DNA of 64,000 nucleotides from Dyella sp. GSA-30 (GTDB lineage: Bacteria > Pseudomonadota > Gammaproteobacteria > Xanthomonadales > Rhodanobacteraceae), in the NCBI RefSeq assembly GCF_027924605.1, contig NZ_AP027042.1:5061524-5125523 (forward strand). The letters run 5' to 3'. This document shows, piece after piece, positions 7,460 to 16,191 of this stretch (the first letter of the stretch is position 1; every line of letters begins with the position of its first letter). The position numbers and the translations under genes are program-made. The notes under the pieces are model-generated. The model did no database searches, had not been told where the DNA came from, and saw only the letters and a program-made list of their open reading frames with translations.

Positions 7460-8959
7460 ATGTCTCTGCACACCCTCATCCGCGCCATCAGCACGACCCC
7501 GTTCAACAACTACGACCTCGCCGCCTCGACCGGCAAATCCGAAAGCACGGTCCGCCGTTACCGCCGCATCCTGGCGGAGAAAGCGTTGACCTGGGCCCAG
7601 CTTGAGTTCCTCCGGGACGAAGAGCTTTACCTCGCGCTCAACCAGCCGCGGCGCGGTCGGCCGCTGGGCCACATGCCCGATTTGGATGCCGTCGTGGCCG
7701 AACTCGAAGCCACGGGCATGTCGTTGCAAACCTGGTATTGGCGCACCTACGGCGCGAGCACGGAGAAAGTCATCTCTTACTCGCACCTGGCGGCGAAGTT
7801 GAAGCACCGCCGGAAGGCGCTCAAGCTGACGATGCGCCAGCACCACACCCCGGGCGAACGTGTTTTCGTCGACTTCTCTGGCAAGCGGCCTTCGTATGTG
7901 GATCCACTGACCGGTGAACGCACGTATGCCGAACTGTTCGTCGGCGTCCTCGGCGGCAGCAGCCTGCTGTATGCCACCGCCATCCCCAGCCAGAAGGTCC
8001 CCGACTTCATCGCCGCGCACGTGTCGATGTTCAACTACTTCGGCGGCGTGCCGCAGGCGATCGTGCCGGACAACCTGAAGTCGGCGGTGATCAAGCCGGG
8101 CCGCGATGCCGTCATCCAACGGAGCTTCGCCGACATGGCGGCGCACTACGATGCACTGGTGATCCCCACGCGCCCGCGGCGCCCGCAAGACAAGGGCAAA
8201 GTGGAGGTGGGCGTGAAGATTGCGCAGGACCGCATCCTTGCGCCGTTGCGCGGGCGCACGTTCCCATCGCTGGCCGAACTCAATGCAGCCATTGCCGAGT
8301 TGGTCGACGCCTTGAACGATCGCCCCATGCGCCTGGGCCCGAGCCGCCGCGAACAATTCGAAACCTTCGAGCGCGCGGCGTTGCGGCCGCTCCCAGCCAC
8401 GCCGTATGTCTACGCCGAGTGGCAGACGGTGGAGACGGTCGCCAAGGACTATCACGTGCCCGTCTACGGCCATTTCTATTCCGTGCCGCACACGATGGTG
8501 GGCCAACGTCTGGATATCCGGGTCACGACGGACACGGTGACGTTCTTCGATGGGCGCACGGAAGTCGCTCGCCATCCGCGCAACGATGAAGCCCGCAAGA
8601 GCACGGCACGGCTGTCGCACATGCCCGAGAACCACCGGCTTCAAGCCGAACGCAGCCCGGACATGATTCGCGCCTGGGCGGCGGATGCGGGCCCGAACAT
8701 CATTCGCTTCGTGACCGAACAATTGGATCAGCCACATGCGGTGCGCGGACTGAAGCCGTGTGAGACGTTGCGCGACCTCGCCGAGGAATATGGCGTGGCC
8801 GATGTGGACCAGGCGGTGGGGGACGCCTTCCAGCGCGGCGTGGTGAACGTCACCTCTGTCCGCCGTGCGCTGTCGGCGCGGCAGGAGGCGGCGGGCACGG
8901 GTCCCACCACGTCGAACCGTTCGGTGCGGCGTTCGCGGAAGTCCGACGATGTTGCGTGA
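7460..8959 (+). CDS. istA: IS21-family transposase IstA
   Basis: 499 residues, full length for the family. An N-terminal HTH (NNYDLAASTGKSESTVRRYR) binds transposon ends. The catalytic DDE core shows V-F-V-D-F-S-G for the first Asp, V-P-D-N-L-K for the second and D-K-G-K-V-E-V for the Glu. The Mu-type C-terminal domain includes YHVPVYGHFYSVPHT. All three acidic residues are present, so it may be active. Its last 11 bases overlap istB, the usual coupling in this family. Confidence 0.95.
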   Translation: MSLHTLIRAISTTPFNNYDLAASTGKSESTVRRYRRILAEKALTWAQLEFLRDEELYLALNQPRRGRPLGHMPDLDAVVAELEATGMSLQTWYWRTYGASTEKVISYSHLAAKLKHRRKALKLTMRQHHTPGERVFVDFSGKRPSYVDPLTGERTYAELFVGVLGGSSLLYATAIPSQKVPDFIAAHVSMFNYFGGVPQAIVPDNLKSAVIKPGRDAVIQRSFADMAAHYDALVIPTRPRRPQDKGKVEVGVKIAQDRILAPLRGRTFPSLAELNAAIAELVDALNDRPMRLGPSRREQFETFERAALRPLPATPYVYAEWQTVETVAKDYHVPVYGHFYSVPHTMVGQRLDIRVTTDTVTFFDGRTEVARHPRNDEARKSTARLSHMPENHRLQAERSPDMIRAWAADAGPNIIRFVTEQLDQPHAVRGLKPCETLRDLAEEYGVADVDQAVGDAFQRGVVNVTSVRRALSARQEAAGTGPTTSNRSVRRSRKSDDVA

Positions 8960-9668
8960 AGTCACGGGGCAACTGACGGCCCTCAGGCTCGGCCACATGG
9001 CGCGAGGGCTGGAGCGTTGGCTGGAGAACCCGGCCAACGCGGAGCGATCGCCCCTGGAGTGCGTGGCGGCCATGGTCGCCACGCACCAGCAGATGAGGAG
9101 CACCGCGCGCGTTGAGGATTTCCTCACCGCGTCAGGTCTGCCGCCCCACCTGACGCTGGGGGCCTTCGACCTTCAGCGAGTCCAGGGGCTGTCACGGCCC
9201 CGCTTCGCGGCCCTGCGCACGCTGGCGTGGCTGGAGATGGGGCACAACCTCATCGTCACCGGCGGCCCCAACACGGGCAAGCGGCACCTGGCGGCAGGGC
9301 TGGCGGTGGAGGCGATCCGGCGGGGATGGTCCGCACGGTATGTGCAGGTGGCTGACCTGCTCCACCAACGGGACCTGGCGCTGCGTCGCGGGAACCCGGA
9401 TCAGTTGTTCGCGCGCATGGTCCGCCCGGCGCTCCTGGTGCTCGACGGGTTCGCCGACGCGCCAGCGCTGGCGGCCGAGACGGCATGGTTACGGCGGATC
9501 GTGGTCCGTCGGGGCACCCTGAGGCGCCCGCTCATCGTGACGTCGCGGCACGCGCCCAAGGCATGGGCGCTATACCTGGAGGGACTGAGCGTTGCCGACG
9601 CGGTGATTGGGGAGTTGAAGCGAGACGCCGAAACCATCCGGCTGCAGCGACGCTCCACCGCCCCCTAG
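8949..9668 (+). CDS. istB: IS21-family helper ATPase IstB (divergent P-loop)
   Basis: 239 residues from ATG 8949 inside the istA end. The family is an AAA+ ATPase that selects target DNA for IstA. The Walker A region reads GGPNTGKRHLA: the usual Thr/Ser after the Lys is Arg, and Walker B reads LLVLDGFAD without the usual Glu. The later V-T-S-R-H motif replaces the common SNQ sensor. These changes suggest weak or altered ATP hydrolysis, although the same replacements could be normal in this subfamily. Confidence 0.88.
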   Translation: MLREVTGQLTALRLGHMARGLERWLENPANAERSPLECVAAMVATHQQMRSTARVEDFLTASGLPPHLTLGAFDLQRVQGLSRPRFAALRTLAWLEMGHNLIVTGGPNTGKRHLAAGLAVEAIRRGWSARYVQVADLLHQRDLALRRGNPDQLFARMVRPALLVLDGFADAPALAAETAWLRRIVVRRGTLRRPLIVTSRHAPKAWALYLEGLSVADAVIGELKRDAETIRLQRRSTAP

Positions 9669-9691
9669 CGTCTCCCGGCATTGGAGCGATG

Positions 9692-9715
9692 AGCCCCGCG
9701 CGCCGGGGCTTTTTT
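9692..9715 (+). terminator. Intrinsic terminator after istB
   Basis: AGCCCCG (9692-9698) pairs with CGGGGCT (9704-9710) around a 5-base loop and is followed by six T (9710-9715). It lies 24 bases past the istB stop. Confidence 0.85.
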
Positions 9716-9850
9716 GTTTGCTTGAGAATTTTGCAGATCTAGACTCCCTGCGCTCGTTCCGTTTGCCTGAGAATTTTGCAGATCTAGATTCCCTGCGCTC
9801 GTTCCGTTTGCTTGAGAATTTTGCAGATCTAGCTTCCCTGCGCTCGTTTA
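9716..9850. repeat. Three tandem 45-bp direct repeats
   Basis: Units start at 9716, 9761 and 9806 with GTTTGCYTGAGAATTTTGCA and end CCCTGCGCTCGTT; they differ at only a few positions. Multiple repeats at IS21 ends are known transposase-binding sites, which fits their place after istB. The period is a multiple of three, so one plus-strand frame reads a repeated 15-residue peptide, probably by chance. Confidence 0.85.
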
Positions 9851-10126
9851 CCAGAGTCTACGCGTGCCGATTCCCAGACCTGCATGCGTTAGCTGTTCAG
9901 ACCTTACAGGTGGTAGCTATAGAACCGCTCGCGCTTTCGGTCTGATATCCAGCACGTTTACCTTCCGAGAAACCTAAGAGGCGCGTGCACGCTGCAACCG
10001 CGCGAAGGCATCGGCGTAGAAACGGATGTGGCGCGCCAGGTCATGACGCGCCACTCCAAGGGGTTGACTGGAGACGCCGCGCGCTAGTCACGCGGTCTCG
10101 ATATCCGGGACTTCATGGGCACGGCC
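9851..10126. other. Intergenic remnant right of the IS21 element
   Basis: No full gene. On the minus strand a 30-codon open stretch ending near 9974 reads GVARHDLARHIRFYADAFAR, which looks protein-like, but a stop lies only a few codons upstream of it. It is best read as a decayed gene fragment next to the insertion. Confidence 0.4.
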
Positions 10127-11557
10127 TCAACTGCGCTCCTCCGTCGTTGGTTGATGCGCAGGCGATGACGGAGCCTCCTTGAACTCGGGCCGCCGAGACG
10201 CACCCGACGTCATCCAAGACGACAGCAAATCCCGATCCTGGGTTGAGACCAAATTCAGCACGATGTCCATCGCGTGCGAATGCGAGTGCTGAATCTGGTC
10301 CACCGCACGCCCAAGCGCGGCCTCAGCGGTCGCGATTTGCTGCACCAGCGTTGCCTCCTCATTGCGCAGCTCCTCCCGTTGAACTGCCGCCCCCTGCTGT
10401 GCCGTCGGGTCATCTTGGTTCGGACGCCGCAGCAAATCGTTGAGGCGCGCCGTTGCGTCGCTCAGCGTGCGCAGGTTTCGTTGGATGACCCACACGAAGC
10501 CACTGGCTCGGAATAGCGCGAAGCGCTCGAATTCGTCCTTTGGCACAGCCATATGCGCCACAAACCGGTCCGACAACGTGGCATCGGGCAACCGCCCGCG
10601 TTCGCGAGCCGCTTCCAAGTCGGGCTTCAATGACGACGTGGCCTCTGATGGCGTGGCCATGTCTGCGCCACGCGCCGTGTGTTCGTGCGCGGCATCGGCC
10701 TGCGCTTGCGTCCGTTGCGTGTCCAACGTATCCGCATGGATCTGCTGGTAGAGGCGGAGCGCCGCTCCGATTTCATTGGCGCGCTCCGCTGGCGACGCCA
10801 CATGCGCCGTGTCTGCGGCCGCCATCGGGGAACGGGTGGGCTCCGCGGCTGGCTGTTCCTCGGCGCCACCGGACGCATCCAAAGGATGGTTCGAATCCGT
10901 CTCACGTTCCGCTTCCTCGGTGATGGCGTATCCAAGCACTCGCCACTCCCGGTCGTAGTTCTTGATGAGTCCAGCATTCATGCGTCGATTCTCCAGCGGC
11001 CGCAGCTTCGTCCCGAAACCTTGACGCATCGCCTCTTTGAGCGCAGCGCCAGCGCGCACTCGCCCTTCTTCGGGTTCAAGCAAACGCCGGGTGGGATACA
11101 ACAAGTGCGCCTGATACCCGCGTTCGGCCACCGGCTTGAGCAAGCCCATCGCGTCGGTGTCGGCATCGCGATGGAGTCCCACCGAAACCGGGGTGTGAAG
11201 TCGCTCGGCAATGTAGAGCGCCAACACTCGCGCTAAATGCTCTGCCATCGCATCGGTAAGAAACGCCGGGAGAGGAAAAACAACGTCCCGACAAACCTGA
11301 GAGTCCTGCCGTTGCTCACAGGCCTCGACGCGATTCCAGAGCTGTTCGGGGCGCGTGGCCCAATTCGGCGCTCCATTGGGGGCGACCGTGAAGGCCGCAA
11401 TAATCTCCGCATCGGCGACACGGTGGCGGCAGTCGTTCCACACCTCCCGGATTTCATCGAAGAGCCGGAGACCCATGCGATACGCCGCATCGGTAATGGC
11501 GTTGTAGCCTTGGTTACGGTTGTGCGTGGTGAAACGGGGGCGCAAGTGTTGGTTCAA
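10127..11557 (-). CDS. MobA/MobL-family relaxase 1
   Basis: About 476 residues. The N-terminal ~220 residues are a MobA/MobL relaxase: an AAYRMGLRLFDE start motif, LWNRVEACEQRQDSQVCRDV, and GLHRDADTD...GYQAHLLYP, the His-rich metal-binding motif in altered form. The C-terminal half is coiled-coil and Gln/Arg-rich. The start is uncertain: TTG 11557 places TTHNRNQG like the paralog at 35715, while an ATG at 11614 also opens the frame. Relaxases nick oriT to start transfer. The expected N-P-H-A-H triad has become Y-Q-A-H. Confidence 0.8.
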   Translation of the reverse strand: MNQHLRPRFTTHNRNQGYNAITDAAYRMGLRLFDEIREVWNDCRHRVADAEIIAAFTVAPNGAPNWATRPEQLWNRVEACEQRQDSQVCRDVVFPLPAFLTDAMAEHLARVLALYIAERLHTPVSVGLHRDADTDAMGLLKPVAERGYQAHLLYPTRRLLEPEEGRVRAGAALKEAMRQGFGTKLRPLENRRMNAGLIKNYDREWRVLGYAITEEAERETDSNHPLDASGGAEEQPAAEPTRSPMAAADTAHVASPAERANEIGAALRLYQQIHADTLDTQRTQAQADAAHEHTARGADMATPSEATSSLKPDLEAARERGRLPDATLSDRFVAHMAVPKDEFERFALFRASGFVWVIQRNLRTLSDATARLNDLLRRPNQDDPTAQQGAAVQREELRNEEATLVQQIATAEAALGRAVDQIQHSHSHAMDIVLNLVSTQDRDLLSSWMTSGASRRPEFKEAPSSPAHQPTTEERS

Positions 11558-11920
11558 GTGACATCCTAGGTGGAGAGATGAGAGGCGGAGAACTGCCGCG
11601 GACGAGAGCGCCATGAATCGGCGAATCGATGCGGGTCCCCTCGATCAAAGAGGAGTGGCGATGGTTGTCAATGGCACACATCGGCGTGACGCTCGCATTC
11701 CCGCTCGATGTGAGATCCGGTTCACGCGATCGCCTCGTTTTCGCAACCTCCTGCGACGCCGACACGTTGCTCAACATGCGATGCATCGATGGTTCGGCAA
11801 GGCCGCGCGCCGAACTCACATCAAGAACGGACTCGCGCTCCAAAGTGTGATGGCCATCCCCTTGCGCCTTTCTTCATTTCGACTAGTTTCGCCATCCCCT
11901 TCCGATGGCGACCATCACCC
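11558..11920. other. Divergent intergenic region between relaxase 1 and H-NS-like gene
   Basis: 363 bases separating divergent genes and therefore holding both promoters; no clear -35/-10 pair was identified. The overlapping minus ORF reaching 11843 has no protein-like character. The most A/T-rich part is 11860-11900, just before the H-NS-like start. Confidence 0.4.
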
Positions 11921-12289
11921 ATGACTCTGCAATCCCTTGCACATCCGATCGACACCCACGCAACTCAGACGGAGGTGGATCTTCAGCACCTCTCGACGGG
12001 CCAGCTTGAAGACTTGGTTTATCAGGCGCGCGTACAACTGCTCGTCCTCCACAAGGCGCGCATCGCTGAACTGCGCGGAAAAGTTAAAGCCCTGATCGCG
12101 GAGCACGGTATCCCATTCGATGAAGTCTTTCCGACGGCCAAACGCCGTGCACCCCCAGCCCGCTACGAGAACCCCGATGATCCCCGCGAAACTTGGTCTG
12201 GTATTGGCCGACCGCCACTCTGGGTGAGGGATGCCAAGCTGAAGGGCAAGACCATGGAACAACTGCGGATTGCGCCTGTGGCGAACTGA
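11921..12289 (+). CDS. H-NS-family nucleoid protein 1
   Basis: 122 residues from ATG 11921. The N-terminal half is a coiled coil (LSTGQLEDLVYQARVQLLVL). The C-terminal half has the H-NS DNA-binding layout Y-E-N-P-D-D-P-R-E-T-W-S-G-I-G-R-P-P-L-W, although the usual R-G-R-K-P loop is changed to I-G-R-P-P. Such proteins silence AT-rich foreign DNA and often help an island reduce its cost. A second, more canonical copy is at 14278. Confidence 0.85.
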   Translation: MTLQSLAHPIDTHATQTEVDLQHLSTGQLEDLVYQARVQLLVLHKARIAELRGKVKALIAEHGIPFDEVFPTAKRRAPPARYENPDDPRETWSGIGRPPLWVRDAKLKGKTMEQLRIAPVAN

Positions 12290-12636
12290 CCTACGGTCGT
12301 CGGCGAGCGACAAACACACCCACCATGAGAGAAACCGCCAGAACCAGCGGCTCCTCTGAGGATTTGGCGCCTTGGCCGGCACAGTCTAGCGACGCGTGCA
12401 TCGGGCGCTAGGCCGACCGTTCCGCAAGAAAACTTACCTGGGCACTCAGCTCATCAGCCCTTGTCGCGATGTGCTGATGCGTGGAAGAAATTGTGCGAGC
12501 AACGACTGGGACTGCCCGCACTCGCCGGACGGACCCAGCCACCGAAAGCATTCGGCACCGCGAAATGTCCTCCCGCGGTGCTGACGTTGCCGTCTATCTG
12601 TTGGTTAGCACCGACAACGGAGTGCTCCTCTCCATG
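12290..12636. other. Intergenic region after H-NS-like gene 1
   Basis: 347 bases between convergent genes. No credible gene: the plus ORFs here continue as antisense shadows of the 12637 gene. No strong terminator was seen. Confidence 0.4.
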
Positions 12637-13308
12637 TCAGGCCGTAGCCCACGTCGCATCAGCCGCTCGGCCCAAATCCTCCTGCCACTTCGGCTTCATC
12701 AACAGCAACGTGTGTGCGGGGAACGTCCAGCAGGCTCCATCTTTTCCCATGACCATCTGGATCCCAGTCATGGATGCAAAACGCGATGACGCCGAGCGCT
12801 CGGCCTTCTTCGTTGCGTTCGCCTTGGATCGCCGCCTTTCCTCCAGCGATCCATGGGCCACGGCACCAAAGGAATGGCCGTAGGCATCAACACATGCGGA
12901 CATCGCATACGTCTGCTCAATGCGCTCCAAGGCAAAGATCGTCAAATTGCCTTCTCCCTTCATTTCACCGTGAAGCGTGCGCATGCGGTGGGCGAGCTCC
13001 ATCGCGGTCTTCACCACTTCCGGCGGAAACGGGTATTTCAGTGCCTGAGCAACCGCGATCAAGGCGCTTTCTGACACAGGCTCCCAAGGAACAGGAAGAC
13101 CTTGGCTGCGGGCGTGCTCCAAGAGCACATTGGCCAGGAAATCGAGGATTTGCTCTTCGGACTCGTCCGATCGGCAAATCATGACTGGCAGCGGCGCCTC
13201 GGGGTCCGCGTGTGCCGCGATGAGCGCCATGACGTAAGCCTCGTAGCGATCCATGCGGCCCATTTCAGTGTTCGGGAACGGATCGAGTCCAATGTCAAAG
13301 TCGAGCAT
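12637..13308 (-). CDS. Hypothetical protein, paralog of the 3041 gene
   Basis: 223 residues from ATG 13308, preceded by AAAGGAA; the longer frame upstream is non-coding. The segment DPEAPLPVMICRSDESEEQILDF... matches the 3041-3808 protein (APLP, RSD, LLEHARSQGLP). The C-terminal part differs: it has a basic stretch (ERRRSKANATKKAERS) and ends WEDLGRAADAT-like, without the HTH seen in the paralog. Function unknown. Confidence 0.65.
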   Translation of the reverse strand: MLDFDIGLDPFPNTEMGRMDRYEAYVMALIAAHADPEAPLPVMICRSDESEEQILDFLANVLLEHARSQGLPVPWEPVSESALIAVAQALKYPFPPEVVKTAMELAHRMRTLHGEMKGEGNLTIFALERIEQTYAMSACVDAYGHSFGAVAHGSLEERRRSKANATKKAERSASSRFASMTGIQMVMGKDGACWTFPAHTLLLMKPKWQEDLGRAADATWATA

Positions 13309-13614
13309 GAGAGTTCCTTTCGGAGTTGAGGGTGCCCGCAACCTAGGAGGGACGAAAAGGATGTCAATCCCTCCGATCGGCGAAATCGCCTCCGATTTTT
13401 CCGTTACGGGACACGAGTCCCGGTTCCGGTTGCCACTGACCCGTCTCCAGGTGCGAGTCACTGCGACGCTGCCGGCAAGCGCGCGCCACGCGTCGACTTT
13501 CGGGCACTCACCTAAGTTTTTCGGAAGCAAGGCCTTGGACAGATCTTGGTGACGGTCAGCCCGAAAGTTGGAGGGATGTCGGTGTAACGCGGCATTGCAC
13601 CGCAATCCACTGGC
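13309..13614. other. Intergenic region with small hairpins
   Basis: 306 bases upstream of the 12637 gene. It contains the short inverted repeats GGCGA-AA-TCGCC (near 13379) and GGGAC-ACGA-GTCCC (near 13409). One or both could be operators or an attenuator; no gene is seen. Confidence 0.4.
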
Positions 13615-13971
13615 CTACTCGGCTGCTTGGACCTGCCCGACCGTGACGTGCCCGCCACACCGCGTGTTCAGCTGCTGAGCAGCAAAGCCGGCCGAGAGCG
13701 TCGCACTTAGCCGCCGTGAAGCGACCAAGTAACGTTGAACGTCGTTCGCCTTGCCCGTCATTTCTAAATGATGTCGCGCCTCATCGTTGGCATGGGCCAG
13801 ATGCCGCTGTGCTTCGTCGTAGAGATTCAAGCGCTCGGCCGCAGTGACACAACCCGCTTCCCGCGCCAGACGATCTTCGACACTTGCATCTTTGATGTGG
13901 TCGCCCGTATCGCAGCCCACCAAAAGGAGAGCGGCGAGGCTGAAACCATGTCGTGTGAAATGCAACCGCAT
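13615..13971 (-). CDS. Small lipoprotein
   Basis: 118 residues from ATG 13971. The N-terminus is a lipoprotein signal: RLHFTRHGFSLAALLLVGC with the lipobox LVGC, cleaved before the Cys and followed by D-T, which would favour inner-membrane retention. The mature part is a helical, charged domain (AAERLNLYDEAQRHLAHANDEA). Entry-exclusion lipoproteins of conjugative elements look like this, but no family was recognised. Confidence 0.65.
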   Translation of the reverse strand: MRLHFTRHGFSLAALLLVGCDTGDHIKDASVEDRLAREAGCVTAAERLNLYDEAQRHLAHANDEARHHLEMTGKANDVQRYLVASRRLSATLSAGFAAQQLNTRCGGHVTVGQVQAAE

Positions 13972-14277
13972 AGATGCTCGGCCTCCCCCGTGTCGCGACA
14001 TGCGATGACCACCGCCCGAGGCGAGCACGCCATCGGGCAGACTCCAATTTAAGGTGACCCGGGAGTGCGAGGCAACACTCCGCCCGTTCAACGCTCATAG
14101 GTATGCCACTCAATTCAAATGGATTATCTCGGCCGAGCCATCTGCTTAGATCGCAGACGGGTTGATAATCCCGACATTGGCCCGGCATTTGCAAATCCAT
14201 TAGCGGTGTGAATTAATCTGTAAATCGGATGGACCCATATGAATTCCCATATGGCCTTTTCATCCTAAAGGACATTC

Positions 14278-14667
14278 ATGGCCGCCGACCTCAAGCAGTT
14301 ATCGTTTGACGAACTTCAAATGCTGATTCAGCAGGCCAGGGCCCAGTTAGGCACCGCCCGGAACGACGGCATCCAGCAGGCCCGCAAACAGATCACCGCG
14401 ATCCTGGGGCACTTCGACATCACGCTGGAGGACGTCTTCCCGGGGGTCACCAAACGTCAGCCGGGCCGACCCGCCGGCAAGGGCAAAATGCCGCCCAAAT
14501 ACCGTAACCCAGCCAACCCGGAAGAAACCTGGTCCGGACACGCACGCAAGCCCGGTTGGTTGGTCGACGCGCTGCGCAAACGTGGGGTGACGTTGGATCA
14601 GTTTTTGATTGCGGCGCCGGCGAAGCGCCGGGGCCGACCGCCGAAAAGTTTGACGCCCAAAGGCTGA
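14278..14667 (+). CDS. H-NS-family nucleoid protein 2
   Basis: 129 residues. An N-terminal coiled coil (LSFDELQMLIQQARAQL) is followed by a basic linker (KRQPGRPAGKGKMPPK) and the canonical H-NS motif YRNPANPEETWSGHARKPGW. The C-terminal tail KRRGRPPKSL is an AT-hook. It binds DNA to silence transcription, and the AT-hook probably adds minor-groove binding. ATG 14278 follows AAAGGAC. It forms a pair with the copy at 11921 within 2.4 kb. Confidence 0.92.
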   Translation: MAADLKQLSFDELQMLIQQARAQLGTARNDGIQQARKQITAILGHFDITLEDVFPGVTKRQPGRPAGKGKMPPKYRNPANPEETWSGHARKPGWLVDALRKRGVTLDQFLIAAPAKRRGRPPKSLTPKG

Positions 14668-14828
14668 CCTGATGGCGTTAAAAAGGATGACGGCTGTCGT
14701 CGGGGAGCCAGTGGCCACCTTTTCATAAAGGTTCCGCATGGAGTGCTCATGTTGACCAATCGTCATCGTAAAGGGGGATGGTCAGATCGGGCCATCGCGA
14801 TGATTTTCAGTGCAAGAAGGATTTGGCA

Positions 14829-15008
14829 ATGAGCACTTCTTCAACACAATACAAGATCCGATACGCATACAAGAAACCAGAGCACAAAAGTTGGGCGTCG
14901 CGAATCGCGCACGTTAAGGCGACAACCGAGTCGGGAGCCATCACGATCATCGAAGGCAAGCATCCTGGCTGCGATATCGAGATTCGCAGCATAGAAATCG
15001 AGTCGTAA
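14829..15008 (+). CDS. Small hypothetical protein (59 aa)
   Basis: Chosen start ATG 14829 with GAAGGA 8 bases upstream. The sequence (YKIRYAYKKPEHKSWASRIAHVKA..., GAITIIEGKHPGCDIEIRSI) suggests a small beta-rich fold with high isoelectric point. Twelve bases separate it from the next gene, so the two are probably cotranscribed. No family recognised. Confidence 0.65.
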   Translation: MSTSSTQYKIRYAYKKPEHKSWASRIAHVKATTESGAITIIEGKHPGCDIEIRSIEIES

Positions 15009-15020
15009 CGGAAGCCAGCC

Positions 15021-15293
15021 ATGGAAAATGACGATGAGGAGGGCGGATTTTTCGACAAGGAAAATCTGGAGAATCCCTTGTACGAAAAACACCTGTTTTC
15101 GTTATCCCCCGCAGTTGACGAAGTTCGCCATGCCATTGGCGTGGGCGAGACGGCCGGGGCCACCGCCAAGCTTGTCGGTAAGACGGTCGCCAACACAGCG
15201 GTGATCGCCGCCAAACTGGGATGGGTCACTCTCAAAGGTGTGGCGGCTACGGCGGAAAAGCTCGCCGCCGAGGCAGCGAAAGCAGCAAAGTGA
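15021..15293 (+). CDS. Small hypothetical protein (90 aa)
   Basis: An acidic N-terminus (MENDDEEGGFFDKENLENP) is followed by an Ala/Lys-rich amphipathic helix region (KLVGKTVANTAVIAAKLGWV, then AATAEKLAAEAAKAAK). The hydrophobic face could associate with a membrane or form a coiled coil. Second gene of a pair with 14829. A terminator-like hairpin follows at 15303. Confidence 0.6.
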   Translation: MENDDEEGGFFDKENLENPLYEKHLFSLSPAVDEVRHAIGVGETAGATAKLVGKTVANTAVIAAKLGWVTLKGVAATAEKLAAEAAKAAK

Positions 15294-15302
15294 CGCCACT
15301 GA

Positions 15303-15333
15303 GCCGCCACCCGCTACCGGATGGCGGCCCTTT
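15303..15333 (+). terminator. Terminator-like hairpin after small-gene pair
   Basis: GCCGCCA (15303-15309) pairs with TGGCGGC (15322-15328), followed by CCTTTGTTG. The T-tract is weak, so termination is moderate. Confidence 0.45.
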
Positions 15334-15416
15334 GTTGTTCGAACGGCCAAACAATCTCAGCCGCTGAGATAACGAGGCGCAATGATCGCCCCATCTTCAG
15401 GATTGGGGGAGTCCGT

Positions 15417-16133
15417 ATGGAGCACGTGTCAAAGACCGGTTCGTTCGCGTGGTTCAAGCGCCATGCCATCGTGACCAACGCTATGGTGACCACCGCCGTA
15501 ACCCTGCTGACGTGGTTTGCCTCAGGGCAAGCAGCCGTGGTGAGACTTTCGATCGCCACCGAGCGAGTCGATGCACTCACTGCCCAGGTGGCCGACCTGA
15601 AAACGACGCACCAGGACGAAGTGAGGGAGTTGACGGACCTTCGGGCTGGCGAACGATCTCAACGTGAGACGTTGGCCACGTGTCAGCAAGAACGTGCCGT
15701 CTTCGCTGCGCAAACGCAACAATTGCCCGACTTGAAAGCTCGACTGGCGGAAGCCAGTGAAGAAGTTGCGAGCGCGCGCCATGAAGGCACGTTGGCCCAC
15801 ACCATTGATGGCATGTATGCCCAAGAAAAAGATATCGACAAGGAAATCATCAAGCGGACCGGTTGGGCCGGCTATAAGATGGACGGAACGACCGACGAAA
15901 CGAAAGACCCTTACATCCACCAACTGACGGAGCAGCGGCACGATATCGCTGAGCACATCAACACCCTGTTGGCGGCTCATCCCTCCGTCGGGCCTGACTT
16001 CCTGGGACCAACTGCGTCCATGCCGACGTCCAGTTTGGTTGCTCCGAATGCGCTTGGGCCAATGTCCAGCGTTGTGGCTCCCGGAGCATCGCCGCTGGAT
16101 GACATGCCTCCCAAGATTCGAACGACGCAGTGA
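15417..16133 (+). CDS. Single-pass membrane protein with coiled coil
   Basis: 238 residues from ATG 15417, preceded by GGGGGAGT. A basic patch is followed by one membrane helix (residues ~17-40, IVTNAMVTTAVTLLTWFASG) and a long coiled coil (~45-130). A conserved-looking GYKMDGTTDETKDPYIHQL segment follows, then a Pro/Ser-rich tail. Its architecture resembles a membrane-anchored scaffold. It ends 58 bases from, and convergent with, the phosphorothioation cluster. No family recognised. Confidence 0.65.
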   Translation: MEHVSKTGSFAWFKRHAIVTNAMVTTAVTLLTWFASGQAAVVRLSIATERVDALTAQVADLKTTHQDEVRELTDLRAGERSQRETLATCQQERAVFAAQTQQLPDLKARLAEASEEVASARHEGTLAHTIDGMYAQEKDIDKEIIKRTGWAGYKMDGTTDETKDPYIHQLTEQRHDIAEHINTLLAAHPSVGPDFLGPTASMPTSSLVAPNALGPMSSVVAPGASPLDDMPPKIRTTQ

Positions 16134-16191
16134 ATGGCGGTCTGCGCAGAACAGTCCACTTAACCCCTGCGTTGCCCCTGATGGGAGGCGA

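Larger units (their letters stand above)
7460..9850 (+). mobile_element. IS21-family insertion sequence (istA/istB), ends not resolved
   Basis: Two overlapping genes of IS21 type are followed by a terminator and three 45-bp repeats. A 9-bp inverted match, CAATGCCGG (7357-7365) against CCGGCATTG (9675-9683), flanks the gene pair and may mark transposase-binding sites, but convincing terminal repeats and a target duplication were not found. The true element probably starts somewhere between 7040 and 7460. Confidence 0.7.

Noticed and set aside
9716-9850. Possible CRISPR array
   Set aside because: Units are directly adjacent with no spacers and no cas genes.
9718-9945. ORF with a 15-residue repeated peptide
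   Set aside because: It arises because the 45-bp repeats are a multiple of three; no ribosome site and it lies at IS-end DNA.
11514-11843. 109-residue minus ORF overlapping relaxase 1 start
   Set aside because: Different frame, no ribosome site and no protein-like character.
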